Positions 57,569 to 64,000 of a DNA stretch of 64,000 nucleotides are shown piece by piece. The translations under genes were made by a program, and so were the position numbers. How positions within the stretch are numbered: the first letter of the stretch is position 1; each line of letters opens with the position of its first letter. The notes under the pieces were generated by a model. It ran no database searches, was not told the DNA's origin, and worked only from the letters and a program-made list of their open reading frames with translations. Source of the stretch: AC-37 sp036389835 (lineage in GTDB: Bacteria; Actinomycetota; Thermoleophilia; Solirubrobacterales; Thermoleophilaceae); NCBI GenBank assembly GCA_036389835.1, contig DASVWC010000015.1, positions 27,731 to 91,730 of the forward strand, read 5' to 3'.

Positions 57569-60519
57569 CTGCCGGTGTTCAGGCAGCCATCCACGATCGA
57601 CACGACCTTCGCGGTCGAGCCGTTCGGCACGCTCGCCCGGAACTCGAGGCCCCTCGAGTCGGGACTGGCGAAGACCTCCTCGACGGCGCCGCCGGGCTTC
57701 GTCACCCGCACGACCGCCACGCCGTGGCGCACGCGCCTGCTGAGGGCGGCGAGCGAGTTCGCCGGCAGCCCCTGGTACTCGGCCCGCACGTGCACCGCGC
57801 CGTCGGACACGGTGGTCGAGTAGGACTTGATCGTCGCCGGCCTGGGCTGGAACTCGCGGCTGAACGTGTCGTAGCTGGTGGCCGTGGGGCCGTCCTTCAC
57901 CGCCCGCCCGCGCACGTGGAAGCGGTAGGTGCCGAGGGCGTCGCACTCGGTGAACTGCCAGGTCTCGGTCCAGGTGTCGTCGCGCCCGTGCATGGTCGTG
58001 TCGAGCACTGAGTCGTCGGTCGAGACCGTCGTGAACTTGCCGTCGGGGAGCTTGTACTCGAGCGAGACGAACGCCTTGGTGCGCGGCGCGTCGACGGCGG
58101 GGTCGCCGCCGTTCCACTTGAACGTCGCCAGGCCGAGGCGGTCGACCGAGGCGGGGGCGTTGGTGACGATCGAGCTCGCGTCCGGAGTCGCGTGCACGGC
58201 CGGCGGCTGCGCCGTGCCGGGCGACGCCGTCGGCGGCTCGGGGGCGCCCGCCGGGAGCGGGGCGCCGCCGTACAGCGACCTCGCGAGGCCGCCGGCCAGC
58301 TCGCGGTAGTAGAGGCCCTGGTGGCGGCCCCAGAGCGTGAAGCTGCCCTCGTAGGAGCAGTAGTCGTACTCGTCCGGCGTGGCGGTGTACGAGTTGTAGC
58401 TGTTGGTCAGGCCGGCGATCGCCACGCCCGCGGGGGCCTGCGCCCCGGCCACCGCTGCCACCGCCGCCTTCATCCGCCGGCCCGTGACCGTCGTGATCTC
58501 GCTCGGCCAGGCCGCCAGCGCGAGCGGGCCGATCCGCATCATCGAGATCGGGTGCTGGTTCGGCGCCAGGCCCGGGCCGCCGACGATCGGGAACTTGCGG
58601 CCCTGGCCGGGACCCGTGAAGTCGTCGGCCGGCGCGCAGCCCTGGCCCTCGAAGACCGTCTTGTCGCCCTCCTCGGCCACGATGCCGCCGGCGCCGAGCA
58701 CGGGGTACGGCGAGGTCCTCTTGTCGCCCTCGACCGTCCGCCCGTCGAAGTCCATGAACATCTGGCGCGAGTCGAGGCCGGGCGAGCCGCTCATGTGGGC
58801 GCCGGCGTCGCGCCACGCCGCGAGGATGCCCGCGGAGACCTTGCGGCCGGTCGAGTTCGCCTCGCCGAAGCCGTTGGTCGTCTGCTGGAGCCGCGAGTGC
58901 GCGTCGTCGCCCGGCACGGTCGGGTCGCGCTCGACGCCGCCGTCCGGGGAGACGTCGCCCTCGGTCCCGTTCGTCCACACGTCGACCGGCCGGGTCTTCG
59001 GCGTGATCCCGCGCCCCGCCGCGTCGCGCAGCAGCTCCTCCTCGACCAGGCGCTCGGCGGTCGCGGCGTTGTCGCCGGAGAAGAGCAGGTTGTCGTCGCC
59101 GAACGACGTGGGGTGGACGGCGAAGTTCGACCAGACCGCGATCGGCGCGCCCTGCGCGTCGTCGACGCGGATGGCCGTCACGCGCTTGTCGACTGCCTCG
59201 TTCCCCGAGTCCTTCTCGGCCGGCGTGGCCTCCGGGTTGCGCTTGAACGGGGTGTGCTCGCGGTTGCGCGAGGCGCCGGAGAGCTGCGCCGTGCCGACCC
59301 CGATGCGCGCGGGCTGGAGCCGCCGGTTGGCCTCCGCGATCGCCTCGACCACGCCGCTGACAACCATCTCGAACACGCGCGGGTCGTAGGCGTCGCCGCC
59401 GACGAAGGCGTAGCCGTTGTTGTCGGCCGACCAGACCGCCCCGCTCGACGAGTGGGTGTGCGTTGACGACAGGAGCAGCCGGTCGCCGCTGATCCCGAGC
59501 CCGGAGATCCGGTTGAGGACCTCCTTCGTGAAGCTGTACGGGTGCCCGCCCAGGTCGACCATGGCCAGGGCGTACTTCTTGCCGCCCGACTCGATCACGA
59601 TCGCCCGCGCGCGCAGGCGCGTGTGGATGCCCTGGCTCGGCTGGAACGACTTGGCGTAGAGGTTCTCGTCCGGCGCCGCGTCGGCGATGTACTGGAGGAA
59701 CTGCTCCGGCGCCGGGAGGCTCGGGTTGTTCGGGCCGGGGGGCTGCTCAGGATCGAACGCCGGCGTGGGCGGGTCGGCGCCGAACACGTTCGAGCGCGCG
59801 GTGTACGCGAACATCGGCGTCCCCACCGGAGGCGTGGCGTCCGCGTCGGCGGCGCCGGCCCTGATCGTGATCGGGTCCGTGGGCTTCGGCGGGTTGGTGG
59901 TCGGCGGGGTCGACCCGGGCGGCGGCGTGCCCGGCGGGTCGAGGCTCGGCCCGCCGAGGCCCGGGGTGGAGCCGGGCGAGCCGGGCACCCCCGCCGGCCC
60001 GGACACGCCCGGGCCGGCGGAGCCCGTGGGCGACCCGGTGCCGCCCGCGGAGCAGTTCTTGCGGCCGTGCGCGAGCGTGCGCGCGTGGCGGACGAGCGTG
60101 GTGCGCGGGGAGTCGTGCCCGGGGGTCTGGCGCCCGGACGCGAAGGCGGCGAGGGCCGCGTCGCGGCAGGCGGCGCGCATGAGCGTCAGCAGCCCGCGCG
60201 CCTCCTTGGTGAGCTTGACGTTGAACACGCGGCTGTGGCTCGCGCGGAAGCTCACCTTGCGCTCCTTGACGATGCGGACCGGCCTGCGACCGAGGTTCAG
60301 CCCGAGCACGCGCAGGCGCACGCGCGCGGGGGCCGCTCCGACCCCGACGCGCAGCGCGATCTTGCCGGTCTTGAGCGCCTGCGCCTGGTCCTTGGTCAGG
60401 ATCCTGACGCTCGGCTTGGCGCCCTTCGGCGACCGGACCGACCCGGCCGGCGCCGCGCCGGCCAGCGCGACGACGACCGCGATCGCGGCGCACAGCAGCA
60501 CTCGAGTCCCCCCCGGCAT
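57565..60519 (-). CDS. Secreted neutral/alkaline ceramidase-like protein with long N-terminal extension
   Basis: A 984-residue exported protein: signal peptide RVLLCAAIAVVVALAGAAPA, a basic N-terminal domain (40-155), a Gly/Pro/Ser linker (155-215), then a neutral ceramidase domain from AGAADADATPPVG (~222). Zinc-site motifs SSTHTHSSSG (351-360) and FAVHPTSFG (His469), and the family's active-site serine S524 in NGTEGDVSPD are present. It would split N-acyl-sphingosines or similar amides outside the cell. The N-terminal ~220 residues are absent from typical ceramidases. ATG at 60519. Confidence 0.87.
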   Translation of the reverse strand: MPGGTRVLLCAAIAVVVALAGAAPAGSVRSPKGAKPSVRILTKDQAQALKTGKIALRVGVGAAPARVRLRVLGLNLGRRPVRIVKERKVSFRASHSRVFNVKLTKEARGLLTLMRAACRDAALAAFASGRQTPGHDSPRTTLVRHARTLAHGRKNCSAGGTGSPTGSAGPGVSGPAGVPGSPGSTPGLGGPSLDPPGTPPPGSTPPTTNPPKPTDPITIRAGAADADATPPVGTPMFAYTARSNVFGADPPTPAFDPEQPPGPNNPSLPAPEQFLQYIADAAPDENLYAKSFQPSQGIHTRLRARAIVIESGGKKYALAMVDLGGHPYSFTKEVLNRISGLGISGDRLLLSSTHTHSSSGAVWSADNNGYAFVGGDAYDPRVFEMVVSGVVEAIAEANRRLQPARIGVGTAQLSGASRNREHTPFKRNPEATPAEKDSGNEAVDKRVTAIRVDDAQGAPIAVWSNFAVHPTSFGDDNLLFSGDNAATAERLVEEELLRDAAGRGITPKTRPVDVWTNGTEGDVSPDGGVERDPTVPGDDAHSRLQQTTNGFGEANSTGRKVSAGILAAWRDAGAHMSGSPGLDSRQMFMDFDGRTVEGDKRTSPYPVLGAGGIVAEEGDKTVFEGQGCAPADDFTGPGQGRKFPIVGGPGLAPNQHPISMMRIGPLALAAWPSEITTVTGRRMKAAVAAVAGAQAPAGVAIAGLTNSYNSYTATPDEYDYCSYEGSFTLWGRHQGLYYRELAGGLARSLYGGAPLPAGAPEPPTASPGTAQPPAVHATPDASSIVTNAPASVDRLGLATFKWNGGDPAVDAPRTKAFVSLEYKLPDGKFTTVSTDDSVLDTTMHGRDDTWTETWQFTECDALGTYRFHVRGRAVKDGPTATSYDTFSREFQPRPATIKSYSTTVSDGAVHVRAEYQGLPANSLAALSRRVRHGVAVVRVTKPGGAVEEVFASPDSRGLEFRASVPNGSTAKVVSIVDGCLNTGS

Positions 60520-60559
60520 GCGGCGGCCATTGTGGCAGCGAAAGACGGCGCTGTCGCCG

Positions 60560-61288
60560 CTACCCCTCGAGCAGCTCCCGCTTCTGCTCCTGGAACTCGG
60601 CCTCGGTGAGCGCGCCGGAGTCGCGCAGCTTCGCCAGCCGCTCGATCTGCTCGATCAGGGTCGGCGGGCTGCCGCTCGCGGCCGCGGGCGCCGCCGCGGT
60701 GGCCGCCGGGCCCGAGCTCGACGTGAACGCGTGCACCGGCTCCGCCTGCTGGCCCGGCGGGCGCGTCTTGATGTACTGCGCCGGCGGCGTGGCCGCGTAG
60801 CGCGGGTCGGTCTCGATCGCGACGTTCTCGGGGTTGGCCGGGTCGTACGCGACGTCCACGAGGTAGCCCGGCTGCACGACCGAGCCGAACGGCAGCACGA
60901 GCTTCCTCTGGTGGATGAACTCCTGGCCGTTGCGCGGCTGCACGCGCAGCGTGAGGTACACCTGCGGGCAGTCGTTGATCGACATGCCGGTGCCCTCCAC
61001 GCCCTCGATCACGGCGGTGGCGCGCTCGCCGGTCTGGAAGAGCTGCTGCTCGGCCGCCTGCCTGTTGGCCACGCTCGAGTACCAGCCGCCCACGCCGAGG
61101 GCGACCAGCACCCAGATCACGCCGATCATCGCGAACGTCCCGCCGGTGATCGTGAGGCCCATGTTCGAGAACGGGTCGCCCGACGACAGGCCCATCACCA
61201 GCAGCACGACCCCGACGATCGCGAAGGCGGCGCCGGCCACCATGAAGAAGCTCAGCGTCCCTCGGCGGGCGCGGCCCGCCGGACTCAC
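60560..61288 (-). CDS. Membrane protein with SHOCT domain
   Basis: A 242-residue protein: two membrane segments (LSFFMVAGAAFAIVGVVLLV, GGTFAMIGVIWVLVALGVGG), a cytosolic beta-rich domain (ATAVIEGVEGTGMSIND, VYLTLRVQP, VVQPGYLVDVAYDPANPENV, resembling a DUF3592-like fold) and a C-terminal SHOCT motif (IERLAKLRDSGALTEAEFQE). I took the GTG at 61288 because it overlaps the stop of the DUF2804 gene (GTGA); a longer GTG start at 61306 is possible. Function unknown. Confidence 0.82.
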   Translation of the reverse strand: MSPAGRARRGTLSFFMVAGAAFAIVGVVLLVMGLSSGDPFSNMGLTITGGTFAMIGVIWVLVALGVGGWYSSVANRQAAEQQLFQTGERATAVIEGVEGTGMSINDCPQVYLTLRVQPRNGQEFIHQRKLVLPFGSVVQPGYLVDVAYDPANPENVAIETDPRYAATPPAQYIKTRPPGQQAEPVHAFTSSSGPAATAAAPAAASGSPPTLIEQIERLAKLRDSGALTEAEFQEQKRELLEG

Positions 61289-62118
61289 CACTTGACCTCG
61301 TGCCACTCCATGACCCCCAATCCGTCGCTCAACACGTGACCACCGGGCAGCTCGCCCGTGAAGGTTCCGAACGGCTGGCGGTACGAGGAGCGCACGACCA
61401 GCAGGTTCGTGCGCTCAGCCCGCTCCGACCACGCCTCGAAGCGCAGCTCGCCGCCCTCCGCGAAGCCGACCCGCGACAGGTCCTCCGCGATCTCGACCGG
61501 GCCGGGCTCGAACTCCTCGCCGCCCACCCAGATCGCGCGCTCCGACCCCTTGGGCGGGTCGTTGACCCCCGTGACGAGGTTCCAGCCCACCTGCTCGCCG
61601 CCGGCGGTCCGGCCGACCCCGGCGCACCAGCGCCAGCGCGTGTCGCGCTGGTGGTAGCCGGCGGTGTCGTCGATCACGCCGAGGCAGTCGAGGTCGAAGC
61701 CGCGCCCGTCCACCTCCACGCGGCCGCGCACCGGGATGCCGGCCTGCTTGCGGGTCCAGACGAACCCGGAGCGCCCGCTCGGGTGCAGCGACTCGACGCC
61801 GCCGTCCTCGTCGAACGAGAGGTCGATCCGTACGTCGCCGGACTCGACGCGCGCGCGGCCGCCGTCGATCCGCACGCCGCCGGAGCCCATCGTCGTGCGG
61901 GTCACCACGGGCCGGTCCGGCTCCGCGATCGCCCAGAAGCGCTGCGGGATCGGGCCCATCCGCACCTCGCACACGCAGGCCATCACCTCCGGCGAGTAGG
62001 CGCCCAGGTAGCGCCAGCGCTTGAGCGGCCGGCCGTGGCGGGCGCCGCGCATCCGCGCCGGCGGCAGCGGGAGCCCGGAGTCGCGCACGGCGGGGCCACG
62101 CGTGGAGACGAGCTGCAC
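61285..62118 (-). CDS. DUF2804 family protein
   Basis: A 277-residue protein recognised by the order GLPLPPARMRGARHGRPLKR, WRYLGAYSPEVMACVCEVRM, QRFWAIAEPDRP, DTAGYHQRDTRWRWCAGVGR, GWNLVTGVNDPPKGSERAIW and GTFTGELPGG with a terminal GVMEWHEVKW, the pattern of DUF2804. The fold is beta-rich and cytosolic; role unknown (a lipid or glycan-binding role has been guessed for such folds). GTG start at 62118. Divergent from the nitrilase operon. Confidence 0.8.
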   Translation of the reverse strand: MQLVSTRGPAVRDSGLPLPPARMRGARHGRPLKRWRYLGAYSPEVMACVCEVRMGPIPQRFWAIAEPDRPVVTRTTMGSGGVRIDGGRARVESGDVRIDLSFDEDGGVESLHPSGRSGFVWTRKQAGIPVRGRVEVDGRGFDLDCLGVIDDTAGYHQRDTRWRWCAGVGRTAGGEQVGWNLVTGVNDPPKGSERAIWVGGEEFEPGPVEIAEDLSRVGFAEGGELRFEAWSERAERTNLLVVRSSYRQPFGTFTGELPGGHVLSDGLGVMEWHEVKW

Positions 62119-62178
62119 GGTGCGAACCGTACCTGGCCGTCGCGACTTCAAAGGCGTTCGCCCTCCGGTAGGCCGGTA

Positions 62179-62194
62179 GACTGATTGGTCAGTC
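62179..62194. promoter_or_regulatory. TetR-type operator upstream of the nitrilase/TetR operon
   Basis: GACTGATTGGTCAGTC is a perfect palindrome (GACTGA-TTGG-TCAGTC) 50 nt upstream of the nitrilase ATG and 60 nt from the divergent DUF2804 start. Its size and layout fit a TetR dimer, so the TetR protein encoded at 63081 probably represses both directions; this is inference. Confidence 0.7.
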
Positions 62195-62244
62195 AACGCC
62201 GCTCGTCGCCCATCCCGGCGCAGCGGCAGGGGACGAGGCGGGCG

Positions 62245-63081
62245 ATGCGGGCAGCGGCGATACAACTCAACTCGGACGAGGACGCGCAGCGCAACCTCGG
62301 GGCGGCCGACGAGCTGACGCGCGCGGCCGCGGCCGACGGCGCGACCCTGATCGTGCTGCCCGAGAAGTTCAACGGGCTGGGCGGCGACGAGGGCGCCATG
62401 GAGCGGGTGGCCGAGCCGATCGACGGGCCGGCGATCGAGTGGGCGCGCGCGACGGCGCGCGAGCTCGGCGTGGACCTGGTGGCGGGCTCGATCGCGGAGC
62501 GGCGCCCGGGCCGGGCGAAGCTCTCGAACACGTCGGTGCACGTCGGCCCCGACGGCGAGCTGGCGGCCGTCTACCGCAAGATCCACATGTTCGACGTGGT
62601 CGTCGGCGGCCAGGAGTACCGCGAGTCCGCGAGCGAGGAGCCGGGCGACCGGATCGAGGTATCGCGCCTCGCGGACGGCACCGAGCTGGGCCTCAGCGTC
62701 TGCTACGACCTGCGCTTCCCGGAGCTCTTCCGGATCCTGGCGGTACGCGGCGCGCGCGTGATCGCGCTGCCGGCCGCGTTCACGAAGGTCACCGGCCGCG
62801 CGCACTGGGAGGTGCTCGTGCGGGCGCGGGCGATCGAGAACCAGGCGTTCGTCGTGGCCGCCGACCAGTGCGGCGTGCACCCGCCGGGCGACAAGGAGAG
62901 CTTCGGCGGGTCGATGATCGTCGACCCGTGGGGGGAGGTGCTCGCGCGCGCCGGGGACGAGCCCTGCTTCATTGCCGCCGACCTCGACCTGGAGCGGCAG
63001 GACGAGGTGCGCGAGCAGCTCCCGAGCCTGGCGAACCGGGTCCCGGGCGCCTACCGCTGGCCGGCGGAGGTCCACGCCTGA
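62245..63081 (+). CDS. Carbon-nitrogen hydrolase (nitrilase/omega-amidase family)
   Basis: A 278-residue nitrilase-superfamily amidohydrolase with the catalytic triad E40 (LPEKFNG), K112 (YRKIHMFD) and C153 (VCYDLRFPE). The HWEVLVRARAIENQAFVVAA block near the C-terminus matches the omega-amidase/Nit branch that deaminates alpha-ketoglutaramate or repairs deaminated glutathione. ATG at 62245 preceded by GAGGCGGG. Ends in TGATG, overlapping the TetR start by one base. Confidence 0.92.
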   Translation: MRAAAIQLNSDEDAQRNLGAADELTRAAAADGATLIVLPEKFNGLGGDEGAMERVAEPIDGPAIEWARATARELGVDLVAGSIAERRPGRAKLSNTSVHVGPDGELAAVYRKIHMFDVVVGGQEYRESASEEPGDRIEVSRLADGTELGLSVCYDLRFPELFRILAVRGARVIALPAAFTKVTGRAHWEVLVRARAIENQAFVVAADQCGVHPPGDKESFGGSMIVDPWGEVLARAGDEPCFIAADLDLERQDEVREQLPSLANRVPGAYRWPAEVHA

Positions 63082-63737
63082 TGGCCGGCGGGCGCGGCAA
63101 CGGCGGCCGCGGGGCCAACGGCGTGGACAAGCGCCGCCTGATCCTCGACGCGGCGATCCACGTCTTCGCGCGCAAGGGCTTCCACCACTGCCGGGTATCC
63201 GACGTGGCGGACGAGGCGGGCGTCGCCTACGGCCTCGTCTACCACTACTTCGATTCCAAGGAGGAGATCCTCAACACGCTCTTCACCGAGCGCTGGCAGC
63301 TCATGCTCGACGCGATCACCGCCGTGGACGCTCGCGACGACATCGACGCGCGCGAGAAGCTGCTCGAGGTCGCCTCGTTCATCATCGACTCGTACCGCTA
63401 CGAGCCGGACCTGATGAAGGTGATCATCGTGGAGGTCACGCGCGCCGCCAACACGTTCGGGCGCCTGCACCTGCCCAAGATCCGCGAGGCGTACACGATG
63501 ATCGGCGACATCGTCGACTCGGCCCGCCGCGAGGGCGTGTTCAAGGAGGACATCACGCCCGAGTTCGCCGCGATGTGCTTCTACGGAGCGATCGAGCAGC
63601 TGCTCTCGGCCTGGATCTTCGACATCCTGCCGCGCTCCGACGAGGAGTTCGAGAACGCCAAGGGGCTGGTCGTCGACGCGATCTGCGGCGGGCTCGAGGT
63701 GTCCCCGGCCCCGGGGCTCTCGCCGGTGTCTGGTTAG
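63081..63737 (+). CDS. TetR family transcriptional regulator
   Basis: A 218-residue regulator. The HTH is at about 15-60: LILDAAIHVFARKGFHHCRV, SDVADEAGVAYGLVYHYFDS. The C-terminal ligand domain (IIDSYRYEPDLMKVIIVEV, EFAAMCFYGAIEQLLSAWIF) is of the fatty-acid-responsive TetR type. Translationally coupled to the nitrilase gene, and a perfect TetR-type palindrome lies upstream of the operon, so autorepression is likely. Confidence 0.92.
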   Translation: MAGGRGNGGRGANGVDKRRLILDAAIHVFARKGFHHCRVSDVADEAGVAYGLVYHYFDSKEEILNTLFTERWQLMLDAITAVDARDDIDAREKLLEVASFIIDSYRYEPDLMKVIIVEVTRAANTFGRLHLPKIREAYTMIGDIVDSARREGVFKEDITPEFAAMCFYGAIEQLLSAWIFDILPRSDEEFENAKGLVVDAICGGLEVSPAPGLSPVSG

Positions 63738-63770
63738 ATACCGCGCGCGGCGGGCATCGACCTGAACTGA

Positions 63771-63905
63771 ATGGGCAACGAACTCACAAAGCGGCTGATG
63801 TGGAGCGGCCTCCTGGCCGGCGTCGGCGCGCTCACCACCATCGTGGCCAATCGCCTGGCGACGGCGATCTGGGTCAAGATCTTCGACGAGGATCCGCCCG
63901 AGTGA
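63771..63905 (+). CDS. Small membrane protein
   Basis: 44 residues: MGNELTKRLMWSGLLAGVGA and LTTIVANRLATAIWVKIF with an acidic tail DEDPPE. One amphipathic/hydrophobic segment; resembles the DUF4235-type small membrane proteins that precede DUF3618 genes in actinobacteria. ATG start. Its stop overlaps the next start (GTGA). Confidence 0.6.
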   Translation: MGNELTKRLMWSGLLAGVGALTTIVANRLATAIWVKIFDEDPPE

Positions 63906-64000
63906 TCGAGGACGAGAACCAGGAGACGCGCGAGAGCCCGGCGCTGTCGACCGACGAGGTCAGCTTCACGCGCCAGGACGCGGAATCGGTCGGGGATCCG
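63902..64000 (+). CDS. Start of a further gene, truncated by the window edge
   Basis: From the GTG at 63902 the frame reads VIEDENQETRESPALSTDEV and continues open to the last base (33 codons visible). The acidic N-terminus and the coupling to a small membrane protein suggest a DUF3618-like or envelope protein, but too little is visible to assign it. Confidence 0.5.
   Translation, partial: MIEDENQETRESPALSTDEVSFTRQDAESVGDP

Overview
The window is GC-rich (roughly 70% or more), gene-dense chromosomal DNA. GTG and TTG starts are frequent and 1-4 nt overlaps (ATGA, GTGA, TGATG) are common. The gene repertoire (SCP2, acyl-CoA dehydrogenases, CaiB, BKACE, many SDRs, secreted proteins with Arg-rich C-termini) fits a high-GC actinobacterium. 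My best guess is class Thermoleophilia (Solirubrobacterales-like). That is an inference from style and content; no rRNA or tRNA gene is present to confirm it.

Layout. 1-5445: 3' part of a sugar dehydrogenase, SCP2 protein, Fe-alcohol dehydrogenase, epimerase, RTX-repeat protein, NUDIX hydrolase, rubredoxin. 5451-13655: biotin region, with bioA, a secreted hydrolase, then a minus-strand run BCCP, enoyl-CoA hydratase, bioB, bioF, bioD and a peroxiredoxin-like gene. 13704-16776: glycosyltransferase, glycerol kinase, acyltransferase. 16999-24464: a metallophosphoesterase facing a tight four-gene operon (membrane metallophosphoesterase, cholesterol-oxidase-like flavoprotein, alpha/beta hydrolase with Cys in the nucleophile position, acetoacetate-decarboxylase-like protein). 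24512-28814: lactonase-like protein, SDRs, MarR regulator plus SRPBCC protein, ArfB-like factor. 28921-39741: secreted PHP and metallophosphoesterase proteins, a 1181-residue zinc-ribbon/cyclase/STAND/TPR regulator, and a Gly-rich acidic protein. 39808-44862: ECF sigma factor with a membrane beta-propeller partner, a surface protein and a Ycf46-type AAA ATPase. 45113-57568: acyl-CoA metabolism with MarR/PadR/MerR-type control, including acyl-CoA dehydrogenases, enoyl-CoA hydratase, carboxylase beta subunit, BKACE and CoA transferase. 57565-64000: neutral-ceramidase-like protein, SHOCT membrane protein, DUF2804, nitrilase plus TetR, small membrane protein, truncated gene.

How the genes fit together. 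Biotin made by BioABDF can load the 70-residue biotinyl protein encoded upstream in the same strand run; that protein and the carboxylase beta subunit at 53018 could belong to one acyl-CoA carboxylase whose biotin carboxylase subunit lies outside the window. Several promoters carry palindromes touching or close to the start codon (MarR, PadR, TetR-nitrilase, cyclase, and a motif shared by two acyl-CoA operons), which suggests short-leader or leaderless transcripts controlled by local regulators.

Most unusual items: an 88-nt element present twice, 49 kb apart, whose stem is preserved by paired changes; the uncharacterised GMC oxidase/Cys-hydrolase/decarboxylase operon; a 17-bp-stem hairpin inside the biotin operon; a sigma-factor gene with no ATG/GTG/TTG start; and a shared operator-like motif at two fatty-acid operons.
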